From Liopterus haemorrhoidalis (lineage: Eukaryota > Arthropoda > Insecta > Coleoptera > Dytiscidae), in contig OZ020613.1 of NCBI GenBank assembly GCA_963971575.1, forward strand, positions 49,284,250-49,348,249: DNA of 64,000 nt, given 5' to 3'. Each line of letters opens with the position of its first letter. The first letter of the stretch is position 1. Shown here piece by piece: positions 11,773 to 22,500 of this stretch. The translations under genes and the position numbers were made by a program. The notes below the pieces were generated by a model. It saw only the letters and a list, made by a program, of their open reading frames with translations. It had not been told where the DNA came from and ran no database searches.

Positions 11773-11953
11773 GCTTAATGGATCGATCCGTGTTCAATTA
11801 GACTGCATATTGTACTATATTATAATTGTACTATTGTACTATAGTAAACTATGATATTATTTATTAACATAAAACACTGTATGTACTCAACTGTAAATAA
11901 CTTTAAGGTTAGGTGGTAGAGCAGTGTAAACTGAACCTTGCCAATAAAGAGAT

Positions 11954-11977
11954 TTATTATTATTATTATTATTATTA
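11954..11977 (+). repeat. (TTA)n tail of LINE
   Basis: About eight TTA units end the LINE immediately before the TAAATAT target duplication. Short tandem repeats instead of poly(A) are common at the 3' ends of CR1/L2-like elements. Confidence 0.8.
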
Positions 11978-11984
11978 TAAATAT

Positions 11985-12626
11985 GGAAAATATTTAAAAT
12001 TTTGTCTTTTTAATTGTGAAGAAAAAAGTTTTAATTTTGCTTTAAAAGCATTTACCGAACTGAAAAACTCAATATTTTTTCCTTTTCCTTGTAATTGTAA
12101 ATTAAGCGAGTTTCAACGGCCCCCGTAAGAAATGCCAATTTACTACCCATACTGGATCTTTCAATTGTTCCTGTTTTTCTCCCAATGTGTCTAAAAATGC
12201 AATAATTTCAAGCAAAGGATTTAGAAATCTTTCCAAAAAGCTTCCTCGGCTGAGCCACCTAACATGACAAAAAAGAAGTAAATCTTCATATTCCGAGTCA
12301 TTGTCTTCAAGTTGACTAAAGAATAGACGCCTCTTTAAACTTCGCCCTCTTATCGAATTAGCAATTTTCACTGCCACATCCATAATATCATTAACATCCA
12401 ATATTTTTGCACATAAGGCATTATTATGAATTATGCAATGAAATGATATGAAATCAAGAAACTGTTCATTTTGTTTGCGGACTAAAAATCCATGTTTTCT
12501 ACCAATCATTGAAAGTGCTCCGTCAGTAGACATGGCAACCAATTTATGCAAAGGCAAATTTGTTTTTTCAGCAAATGGCATAAAAGTTGCCATCATATCT
12601 GCACCTCGCGTTGTTCCCTTTATCAT
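11985..12626 (-). pseudogene. hAT transposase, central part
   Basis: The minus strand reads as the central region of a GTF2IRD2/ZBED5-like hAT transposase: MSTDGALSMIGRKHGFL, FHCIIHNNALCAK, DVMDVAVKIANSIRGR-like and VRWLSRGSFLERF. After about 12120 it continues with a frame change through LKLQGKEKNIFEFF-like residues to the LINE junction. The protein resumes at 6250. The N-terminal part is absent. Confidence 0.85.
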
Positions 12627-12782
12627 CTATCATTATTTTAAATTCATGTTTCATAGTCTGGTAAATTTTTAGTACACATTTTAAATTAAGGGATTTTAAA
12701 TTAACCTAGGAAATTATTAAAAATGTCTGCGATCGACTGTCGAAATGTTCGCGATCGACCGTTTGCACACCCCTGTTCTACA

Positions 12783-12985
12783 CGCTTGAATCAGTCGCCC
12801 GATGCGGTCGAGTACGAGCGTAGTTTCGGGCGATTGATAAGCTTCTACTGTAACCACACATGTGTATTTCTACACGCTTGAATCAGTCGAGCGAAAGCGG
12901 ACGAGTACGCACGACTTAAAGTTCGCGCGAACACGCTTCCACTGTAACCGCAGCCTTACGCAGCAGACTGTTGGCTGTCGACCAA
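12783..12985. repeat. Imperfect direct duplication around hAT insertion site
   Basis: A block beginning TTCTACACGCTTGAATCAGTC with a following GAGTACG segment occurs at about 12776 and again at about 12868, and the context TGTGTA(C/T)TTCTACAC also flanks the left end of the hAT element (4951-4965). The hAT therefore landed in an older, GC-richer repeat. Confidence 0.6.
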
Positions 12986-14993
12986 CAAAATTGTTACAAA
13001 CTGTGTAAATAACGATGCTGTGTTCAACCACTACTGGTGCAGACTACTGGTACTTAAATAAATCTCTTTTTTTTGTATTGGTATGAGACTGTCTAAACCA
13101 GTAGTTGAAACTCTATGTCTATATGTATTTATTATTTTGTTATATTGTATTACTTATGAATAATATTGTTATTTTGTGTATATGTATGTATATTTAATAT
13201 CCATTTTTGTAGTTTTGGCCCAGTCGCTGGCAAATACATGAATAATAATAATAATAAAATAATAAATATTTGAGAGCCGCAATAGTTTTTTATGGTTCTC
13301 TTGCAAAGTAGAATATGACCCAGAAATAAATAATCAGGGTGCCAACACCTTCTATGCAATAAATAAAAGTTTCATTTCTAACACAGGTATATCAAAGAAA
13401 ATGGCAAAATTATTGTTAATGACTGTATCAGACAGTGTTGTTTAGTCTATATAAGTCTTATGGATGATTTGTTTTTTTCTTCTTGTAGGTCATTTAAATT
13501 GCCTTTATTTTGTTCCTAGGGTGATTTGGATCTACTTTTGCCCCAGGGATTAGGTGGATTTCTTTTTCTTTTGCTCTTAGGTGTGAAATTAGGTTTTATT
13601 TCAGTAGCTCATGATGCTAATATATTATGTATCATGTTCAGTTTCAAGTAAAACTGTTACAAATTTTAGAAATACAACAAAGATTAATGAATTAACAATG
13701 CTGATGATATTAGGAATTATGGTACAATATGAGTTCACCCAATCAGTATATGTTACTTATACTGTAGTAAAAGTTAAATGGTACAATACCTGAGTAATCA
13801 TCATGGCCTTTTATTTCTGTTTTTACTGTGCAACTGTTATTGATAGTCTTTTCCAGTACCTCCATTGGCTGTCTCTTCTGTTTTGAACTTCATCAAATAA
13901 ACAATTCTCTGCTTATATCAGAGATAGAATTCAGTTGTGATGACACGAAACATAAATGACTTTATCTGTTTCACATAAATTCATAATAAACTGCAGTATT
14001 CTTAATATATTGCCCCAAAAATTCCTTACATTTACCCATTTATATGTCTATCAAATTTCGGATTTTTCTGTCTTAACCTTTTACTAACTAAACCTAACCT
14101 AATTACTTAGTTTTAAGGTATACTACTTTTAAGGTAACTACTTTATTTTTCCCCAACATTAGCCCAATTATATTAGTATATCATGGTGCAAGCACTTATT
14201 ATAAAGTAAATGCACTGTGAGCTCTAGTGGATATTCATACTAGGAATTTAAGCCAATTTTCACATATTTTGAAAAATCCTTGTAAATGTTTGTAATGTTC
14301 GAGGCAAATCCAACAGATATTTGTTAGAAAATATGTTGCAGCTGCAAATTCTTAACAACAATTTTTTAATACCCAAAACAATGAACTAGTTTTTCTCTAC
14401 AATGATCAATAGCTATAAATATTCAGTTTGTACCAGTCCGTTCTGGTATATACTCACCACGGACTAACAGAAGTGGTACGTAAATTTACTGTGTAGAAAA
14501 AATAATGTAAGCAGTATACTTACTTGATATCCATATTTTGCAAACATTAATGGTTGAATGAATTATATTACGAGTATAATAATAAATAATCTGCTCAACA
14601 AAAATATTGTGGTAAATGTTAGTTCAAGATTAGCTGTCTAGTCTTCTAAAATCAAAGTCCTAGGTATACGAACGTTCCACAGAAGTACAAAAGTAAAAAT
14701 TACTAGTAAAAAAAGGAATAATATTAAGTTCTTTATTTTATTAAAAAAAAAAAAAAAGAATAATCAATTTATTTCGTAAGTCAACTTAATGTCAAGATGT
14801 ATAAGCTTTTGCTAATACTATAAAATGTATTTGATCTTCAGGATCGGCTAATCATAGACACCTGTTCCAGTATTCTTCACATGTGTCACATACGTGATAG
14901 GGATCATACCAGGATAGTCACTATCTTGGTTAAACGTATAATTTTCTCTTTTTGGTCGTACTTTTCAAATTATATTTTTAGTTGAAAAATGTT
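12986..14993. other. Intergenic, no gene recognised
   Basis: AT-rich sequence with an (AAT)n tract at about 13240-13267 and an A-run at 14740-14756. Scattered short frames show no domain. I see no RNA gene and no transposon ends. Confidence 0.5.
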
Positions 14994-15205
14994 TTAGAAA
15001 GACACATATTCTTTAAAAAATCCTACTATAGTATCTGTTTGGAACTCGGTTGTTTCTTCCATTTCTAGTTCGCCGTTGTTTATTTCTGACTCCAAATTCG
15101 GATCTGACCCAGCTAAAATTTCATCTTCCGTCACATCCTTCTCCGTTTCGAGTTCTTCATTAATATTTGAAAAATTTTCGTTAATGCTTTTCGTTTCGCC
15201 ATATC
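14994..15205 (-). pseudogene. Possible acidic coding fragment, unidentified
   Basis: On the minus strand a stop-free frame of about 70 codons, very rich in Glu, Asp, Asn and Thr (for example ELETEKDVTEDEILAG and LEMEETTEF), ends in FFKEYVSF and a stop at 14994. It has no useful ATG and follows a stop codon upstream. The composition is unlike random AT-rich sequence. It may be a C-terminal exon or the tail of a pogo/jerky-type transposase, given the pogo-like MITE 230 bp away. I cannot decide which. Confidence 0.25.
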
Positions 15206-15434
15206 AACGTCGATGACGTACCTTCAGCTCGTAGTTAACTGCTGAATGAATATGTTTACGTCTTGCCTTTTCATAGCTCGGCACTTCCCCTAGCCAATTT
15301 GGTCCTTCCCCGCCGTTTTCGCGTTAGACAGTGGTCATACATCGTTACAAAAGATAATTAGACCCAAATTTCAAGCCATTTTTCGTCGTAATATCCGATG
15401 TCGTTATAAGCGATAAGTCTCACGTATAAATATA

Positions 15435-15910
15435 CAGTAGAACCTCGATTATCCGGACTAGGTCGGGGATGAAGGTAGTCCGGATAACGAAAAATCCGGA
15501 TAATCGAAAAAAAAGTGAAGAGAAATAGGAAAGAAAAATTACGTACATTAAGCATGAATATTTTTTTATTGATATATATACTTCAGTAAACTGTGTAATT
15601 TTATCACTTTGTTTCTTTTATATCCGATATTGTGGTAGTGCCGACGCCATATTCATCAGACTAATCACGTCCTGAGTCACCTTATTTCAATGCACTGATG
15701 ATATCTAATTTGTCTTTTAAAGATAGTACAATACGTTTTCTTTTCGATGACATATCGGTAATATTAAAAGAAAATATTTAAATCGCACGTCCAGACACGT
15801 CATTACGTGAAAACCGGTACACAGCGGCGTAACACCGCGAATTCGGAAAATAATATCCTAGTTTACAAGAATCCGGATAATCGAAAATTCGGATAATCGA
15901 GGTTCTACTG
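15435..15910 (-). mobile_element. pogo/Tigger-like MITE, 476 bp
   Basis: The ends are CAGTAGAACCTCGATTATCC and its inverse at 15891-15910, each flanked by TA (15433-15434 and 15911-15912). The repeated TCCGGATAAT(C) motif is inside both ends. The minus strand keeps the first residues of a pogo-type transposase (next feature). It is an internally deleted derivative of a Tc1/mariner-superfamily element. Confidence 0.9.
15683..15753 (-). pseudogene. pogo transposase N-terminal remnant
   Basis: From an ATG at 15753 the minus strand reads MSSKRKRIVLSLKDKLDII, the start of the N-terminal helix-turn-helix of pogo/jerky/CENP-B-like transposases, and meets a stop at 15683. The rest of the gene has been deleted from the MITE. 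Confidence 0.7.
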
Positions 15911-16021
15911 TATTTCTGGCTGGGAATTTCGTCGCAAAAACCGATATGTCGTTATATCAGATGTCGTTACAACGTCGAAACAACTCCCACGGTGACCCAA
16001 ATCCGGATTGGGAATGGTGAT

Positions 16022-16181
16022 AAATTTATAATTTCATGCTTTTTTTATTTTATTATTACTTTTTTAATTGGATGAGGTGATAAGAACGTATACAAATATA
16101 CATGCCCTGACCAGGATTCAAACCCGGGAAACCCTTTAGTACGAGAGGCAAGATTGCTACCTCTGTGCTACCGAGGTCGGC
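16022..16181 (-). repeat. tRNA-derived SINE (head at 16107-16181)
   Basis: On the minus strand an A-box-like TAGCACAGAGGTAGC (16156-16170) and a B-box GGTTTGAATCC (16114-16124) are about 35 bp apart, as in a tRNA promoter, within a tRNA-like fold that ends GGTCAGGGCATG. A non-tRNA AT-rich body lies below it. The acceptor stem does not close well, so this is a SINE head rather than a functional tRNA gene. Confidence 0.55.
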
Positions 16182-16282
16182 AAAATGGTAATTTTGATGT
16201 GATTGTACAAAAAATATTGTTCTAGACACCCAGCATTCTGTTGATGTCTTACACTTTATAAATACCTACAAAACCTTGAAGT

Positions 16283-16298
16283 GTGTGAAAATTCACAC
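16283..16298. repeat. Recurrent 16-bp palindrome
   Basis: GTGTGAAAATTCACAC can fold on itself. The same motif, in very similar context (ATACCTRCAAA... before it), recurs at 49946-49961 and, nearly intact, at 55241-55254; an inverted copy is at 28564-28579. It marks one end of a dispersed element. Confidence 0.6.
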
Positions 16299-16524
16299 TT
16301 CCCATAAATTTTTTAAAGCGCAGAACAATGGAACTGGTGTCTAAAAATCACCGATCCTTAGACTTAAACCCGTTATAATAGTCATACTATCCTAGTCAAA
16401 AAATATAATAAAAATATTTCCCCAATAAACTTTAAAAAATATATAATAACAGTAATTCATAGGTTTGTAAAATCAGTGAAAAAAAGTTTATTATTCTAGC
16501 TGTTATAAAATACAAAATACGAAG

Positions 16525-19500
16525 ATGGCAGTAATGTGTACTATGTGTAACGCAATTTTTTCGAATCAGACAAATCTTAATAAGCACATGAGGAAGAAAC
16601 ATAATATAACAAAAAACACTCTGTCACACGAATTTAATGTTTACAATTCCAAATGTTTTGAGTGCCAATTATCATTTAGATTTACTAGTGAATTAAGATG
16701 TCATTTATCATCTGCACATAATTTTGAAAATGAAACTGAGACAATTATATTTAACGATTTTAAAGGTGAGTTGCTTAAAAATATTTAGAATAATTATTAG
16801 GGGTGTAACGGATATTCGGCCAGGTTGGCCGAATATCTGGTGTAGCTGGATAGTTGAAGAATATTATATGTAAAATTTATACTTACTAAATTAAATTTCT
16901 TACTATAATTCATGCAAGAGTTAGAATGCAATAAAGGGCAACAGGGTAAATCAAGTAGTACTTTTTCATACTCTCTAATAGGTTCCCCCAATAACACTAT
17001 CCTTTTCTTTCTCGTCGACGTTGCTGGCTGTAAAACGTTGTTCTATGAAGATACTGTATTCTAAAAATGGTTGGATATTCATAATTGAACCGTGTTAACT
17101 GATTTTTATAAGATATATGAGTCTTCGATGCTTTTCCCATTTAGTTATATTGAATTAACAACAAAAAACATAAAATTAGACCCTTTTACAATATTTGACA
17201 ACACCGCACACTTTTATCATAAGAGCAATACTACATTTTAATGTTTGAACGGACTTTCAACAGAATAGACCCTTACTAAAAAAATTTAATTTTAAAATTA
17301 TTTTAACCAAATGCCTGAGTAAAAATTTACTGCAAAATTCAATGAGCCACCTACAGTACCTAGACAAAATATTATAACCACTTACGAATTTTTAAAAATA
17401 CTGTTTTACTCAAAATCAATATAATAGTAATACACCAATTTTATTTTTATTTTGTAGATTATTATTTCAATTTATTTTAGTACATTTATAAAATGTTTTT
17501 TAATATTTTGTGTTGCCCTCCTTTGCTTTTATTACTGCCGCAAAACTTCGAGGCATACTCTCAATACATGCCCTATTACAATTGTCAATATCTGGAGAAC
17601 CATGCCATACTTTTTTAATATCATCTATTAAAACTTGTTTATTAGTATTATTCAAATCATAAACAAGTCTTTTCAGGAGGTTCCAAACATTTCCGATAGG
17701 ACTGATATCTGGCGAATTACCTGGCCAGGACAAAATCGGTACTTTTTGATCTTGCAAATCAGTCTCAGAATAAAAATACAGAGTTGAAGATGTTTAAAAT
17801 AGCTTATCTTTTAATAAATACACGATATGTTAAAGAAATAAATAAAGTATCATATGATTATATGTCGGAATTTTTAATAAACAGTTGTTTTTGTAAGTGG
17901 TTATAATATTTTGTCTAGGTACTGTATGTGTAGCATTGGTACTACATGTTTATGTTTTGTGAGATTACAAGTAAATGATATCGGATAGTACCGATATCCA
18001 GCTTTTTGAAAAATCACTATCTCTAATAATTATTTCTAAACACAGTATTTTTCATTTATTACTTTATTGCAGATTTTGAAATATGGAGAACAGCACTATC
18101 CGTAGAAGATAACGTTGAATATATCAAAGTTAAAGGGAAAAAAGAACTTAAAAACGGCTGCACTCTATTGTATTATAATTGCAACCGCAGCATTAGGCCA
18201 ACAGGTATTTATTATCTAACGTTTTAGAGAATTCTTAAACTCTTACTTACGAGGAATGTTTGATAAGATAATCACTTCGAAATAAAAGATTTATTTTTAC
18301 CAAAATGTGACTTATTTTCCACAGTCGCGTTTTTGTTTGATGAATTGTGCTCAACGTTATTCTAACTTCTTTAATCCTTGCAAAAAAAGTACGATTCTCG
18401 AACTCCGCAAATAGGCGTGTGTTTTAGTGATGATCACTTCGTTCGATGCGAATCGTTTTCCAGTGAGTAGTTTGGTGCAATGTTAGAAAAGTAAAAAAAA
18501 AAAATTGCAGGGGGGCAAATCTTTTTTTTTTTTGAGAACAGGGTGTATGAAGGAACAGTTCATAGCGCAATTTGACCAACAGGACCGGTGCAATTGCGGA
18601 CGACTGAGCTGATGCATTGTCATGGTAGAAAAGAACCTTTTTCTTCGTCAAATGGGGCCGCCTTTTCATCAACTCGTGTATTGGATCCAATAAACTGGCG
18701 TAATATTGTCCTCTGATCGTTTTTCCCTTTTTCCGATAGTCAATGAAGATTATGTCTTGCGAATCTCAGAAAATCATGGCTATGACCTTTCCGGTCAAGA
18801 GAACCCTTCTTGCTGCAAGCAGACGAAGCACCCCTCTTGCTGATAGCTTTTTCATGCAAAAGTTCGGGCAGGATATAATACAACGTTCGTCTGAGATGTT
18901 TACCATATTCTATCCATATCTCGCGTATTTTCATTCGACGATATCATTCATTTTACTAACCATCTCTTAGTTGTGACTTCATCCGGAGCCCATTCCGATA
19001 ATTACGAACCATTCCATGCGACGGACTGTGTCCCCATAATACTTTTTTCTCTTTGCTTTAGTTTCTTTAATAGTTTTTCCATGCAAAAAGTAGTGCTTTA
19101 TCAACACACGGATTTAAATTTTTTCCATTATAGCAAATAGACGCTTATCCGCTTCCGAACGCTGTTAAAATGTACAGATCTACTTGAAACTTTGTGTGTA
19201 TGTGTACAAAGAATGAAAAATATCAGAAATAATATCAAACTTGCGATCAGAGCGCCATCTTTCATCAAAGTCACTGACATATCAAACACTCCTCGTATAC
19301 TCTATTCGCGGAGATAATGCAGTAGATGTAAACTTTCGAACTATGTGAGTCTTGTTCTGATTGGACAACAAGACATTAGAGAGTTTATTAACGAAGCAGT
19401 TCACTGAGCCGGATCAGTACGCTGACCGAAGTGAGCCGGCTCATGAAATTTAAATGAACGGACTCATTGCATAGTTTCATGGTTTTAGTTGGACGTTTGC

Positions 19501-22500
19501 GGGGTTTTACGCTGTGACCAAAGTTACCCGGATCGGTGTTCATGTCGACGTGACCGTTCAGCTTCTCATGTATTATGCACATAGTAGTTCTTAATTCGAA
19601 CTTGACTGAGTGATAGGGAATAATCGCGCACTCTACGTGTCATCGTATATAAAAAGACGGCACGTTATTAAAAAGTGGATAATAGGAAAATAAATTTTAT
19701 AAATGAATAAAAATCTTAATCTTAAAAATGAAAAAAAAAGGGAGAGAGAAATGGAGCTTGTCAACAAGTCTTAAATTACGTCTTGAATCATAATTTGCAA
19801 GTACAGGCAGTTGGAGACGTACCCTGTGCATATTGTACTCAATCATGTTGAAGAATAGATACAGGAACCGACTGACGTTTTAAGCAGCTGTTTCTTGGAG
19901 ACCCATTTACTGAGCCGGTTAACTGAGCCAACTCAGTAATCTGAACGATGTCCATTGAGCTGGTTCCGTGAACTGAGCTGAAATGTTACTCTAATTAAAA
20001 TCTCTTTTAATGTAATTTCGTCCAAATGCAGCAAGAGTGACGCTGTTTATATCGACTGCACGATCTCCGCGAATAAAGTATAGTATGTTATGTAACGCAT
20101 TAGTAAAATTTTAGGCAAGTCAGATATTTGGGAAAATAAAGAACGTAAGAGAGCCAAGAAAATTCAAGGTTCTAGTAAATTAAATTTTACCTGCACTAGT
20201 CAAATAAGAGTGGTCATAAATAGTGAGAAAAAACATACTGTAACATTTTATAAAAGCCACTATTATCATAAAAAGGAAGTGCAACATCTTCATATAAACA
20301 AAGCTGACAGAAGAAATATAGCTAATAAATTAAGGACTGGCCTCTCGGTTTCAAAGTAAGATAATTTGTTTCATTTTATAATAAAAAGTGAAGTTTTACT
20401 GTAGGGGCTTACATTTCATAGACTTCATGAAGCTACGTTACGTAATGCTTTCATTACGTAACAGGTTGACCTCATTACAAAACTGGTTCAAGCAGCAATG
20501 GCTGACCGTTGCTAGGCAACGTAATAAATAGGTTGGAAGCATATGTCAAATTATTGTTAGTTTGTAAAGGAAACTGGATTAAAATTAAATAATATGGTTA
20601 AAGTTGTCGAATTTTGCAAATATATTCTTTGATAGAGTTGGTCTTGTCATTCATATAATCTCATTCAGTTAATCAGCTGACGCAAGTATTGTAATTTTAA
20701 CTAAATTTACGTTCCGTATGACACGTACATGATCGATGCTAGACAACGTAATAAATAGGCTGAAAGAAAATTATTGTTAGTTTTTAAGGGAACTGAATAA
20801 AAATTAAATAAATAAAACTCGTATGATTTGCGCTACTCGCCTGCGGATCGTGGCGGAACTTTCACACTCGTGTGAAATAAGTTCCATGTTCGATGCACAA
20901 TATGATATTACAAATTTAAATACATATCTAAATTGTATCAAATTATTTAATAACATTTAAAATACTCAAATTTGATAGAAAAAACGTCCTGAAAGACCGT
21001 TTTAAGACACCAGGACTTGAACCTCAAAAATGGGACAAATTTTTCGGGATGCGTGAGAACTCTAGATATATTCAATGTACGTCTTATTATCTACAATCTG
21101 TAGGTGGATATGAAAAAATTAATAAATGCTTCATATTTATTATTTTGTAGGAATTTTATTTATTTTTTATATATATTTTTTGTGTTTGTTACTTCTGTAA
21201 TAGCGGGAAAAATATACAATTAAATGCAGTAAAAATAGTCTGTGAAAAATTTAAATGTTCTGTATATTGATTTCAATTTTAAAAATGTTTTTAGGGTACT
21301 GGATCAATACAGAGAATCGGTAAATGAAGAGGAGATAAGAAGAAATAGCCTCATAACAAGAAAGGATATTAATAATATTAAAAAATCTTATGGGATAATT
21401 TCGGATGATAGAATACGCAGTGACAATGATGCTATCAGTATTTCAATGTTTGTGGAAGAACTGGCGAAAGAAAATAATCCAGTTATCTATTATAAGCCAC
21501 AAGGCGCTAAAGACTCTATATTAAACGCAAACGATTTTTGTTTTATTCTAATGAATGAGTCTCAGGAATACATGTTGAAAAAATTTGGACCAGAAATTAT
21601 AGCAATAGACTCTACACATGGTCTTAATAAGTATAATTTCGAAATAACAACAATTTTAGTCATTGATGAATTTGATAAATGCTTCCCAGCTGCAACTATG
21701 TTTACGAACAGAAAAGACACTTTCATATTTGAAGTGTTCTTTACTAAAGTGAAAAATAAATTAGGATCTTCAATAGTGCCTAAAACATTTATGTCCGACA
21801 TAAAGCCAGTATTTATAAGTGCCTGGAAATCAGTTATGGGAAATCCGGAAAAACATCTTTTCTGTGCATGGAATGTAAACAAGGCTTGGCAACATAATTT
21901 ATACAAAATTATAAATTTGGAGGCGCGAAAAGGAGCATATAAAACTGTTAAATTTTTGCAAAATTATGATTCAGAGATAAAATTTCCAATTTTGTTAGAA
22001 AAAGTAATTGTTAATTTTAAAGAGAATCCAGAAACAAAAGTGTGGGGGGATTATTTTTCAGAAAATTATGGACAAAATTACAAATCATGGGCTTCTTCTT
22101 ACAGAAAAAATTGTCATATAAATAGAAATATGCATCTTGATTCAATGCATAAAATAATAAAATATTGTTACATAAAAGGTAATAAGGTTTCTAGTCTTGA
22201 CAAAGCTCTACATGCTGTATTAAAATTTGTTAGGGATAAGGTTCTGGAAAGAATAATTAAAAAAACTAAAGGCAATAATAATAAACATATTTATGAAATT
22301 CGCAGGCGTCATTCCACGGCTATAACTAGTGGTGACAACATGGAAATTTCAAAGGAAGAAAATTCATTTAAAATTAGACATAAGGATCAGAATCAGTACT
22401 ATGAGGTACAGAAATTGAAAAATAAAGTATGTTGCCCTTTAAAGTGTGTGGACTGTAATATTTGTGTTCACACATACGTATGTACATGTCCGGATTTTTA

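Larger units (their letters stand above)
6252..11977 (+). mobile_element. CR1/L2-like non-LTR retrotransposon (LINE)
   Basis: A 5.7-kb LINE inserted into the hAT transposase. The target duplication TAAATAT lies at 6245-6251 and 11978-11984, and rejoining the flanks restores the transposase reading. It has a short 5' UTR, ORF1 (6403-7080), an unusually long AT-rich spacer, ORF2 (endonuclease plus reverse transcriptase) and a 3' tail of TTA trinucleotides rather than poly(A). The ORF1 type (coiled coil plus RRM) and an AP-type endonuclease point to the Jockey/CR1/L2 group. I cannot assign the clade more finely. It appears full length but carries a frameshift in ORF2. Confidence 0.85.
4966..12775 (-). 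mobile_element. hAT element split by nested LINE and MITE
   Basis: The ends are CAGGGGTGGACAAAC (from 4966) and, inverted, CAGGGGTGTGCAAAC (from 12775), flanked by the exact 8-bp duplication TTCTACAC (4958-4965 and 12776-12783). Both features are diagnostic of hAT elements. Minus-strand transposase remnants lie at 12626-11985 and 6250-5730 and become continuous if the LINE at 6252-11977 is ignored. The N-terminal third of the transposase (BED finger and first catalytic region) is missing, since only about 150 bp separate the first recognisable residues from the TIR. Without its two nested insertions the element is about 1.5 kb. It is a dead, internally deleted copy. Confidence 0.9.
16798..18025. 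mobile_element. hAT-like element in intron 1 (carries a nested Tc1)
   Basis: The ends TAGGGGTG (16798) and, inverted, TAGAGATAG (18025) are flanked by a perfect 8-bp duplication ATAATTAT (16790-16797 and 18026-18033). The Tc1 element 17354-17924 is nested in it. Its segment 16966-17232 is related to 37734-37993 in the inverted-repeat element near ZNF-A. No transposase is recognisable. Confidence 0.85.

Noticed and set aside
15345..15980. A larger pogo-like element around the 476-bp MITE, suggested by CGATGTCGTTATA-type motifs on both sides
   Set aside because: The motifs are similar but I could not pair them as inverted ends with a target duplication.
16107..16181. Functional tRNA gene on the minus strand
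   Set aside because: The A and B boxes are good, but the acceptor stem does not pair properly and a repeat body follows, so a SINE head is more likely.
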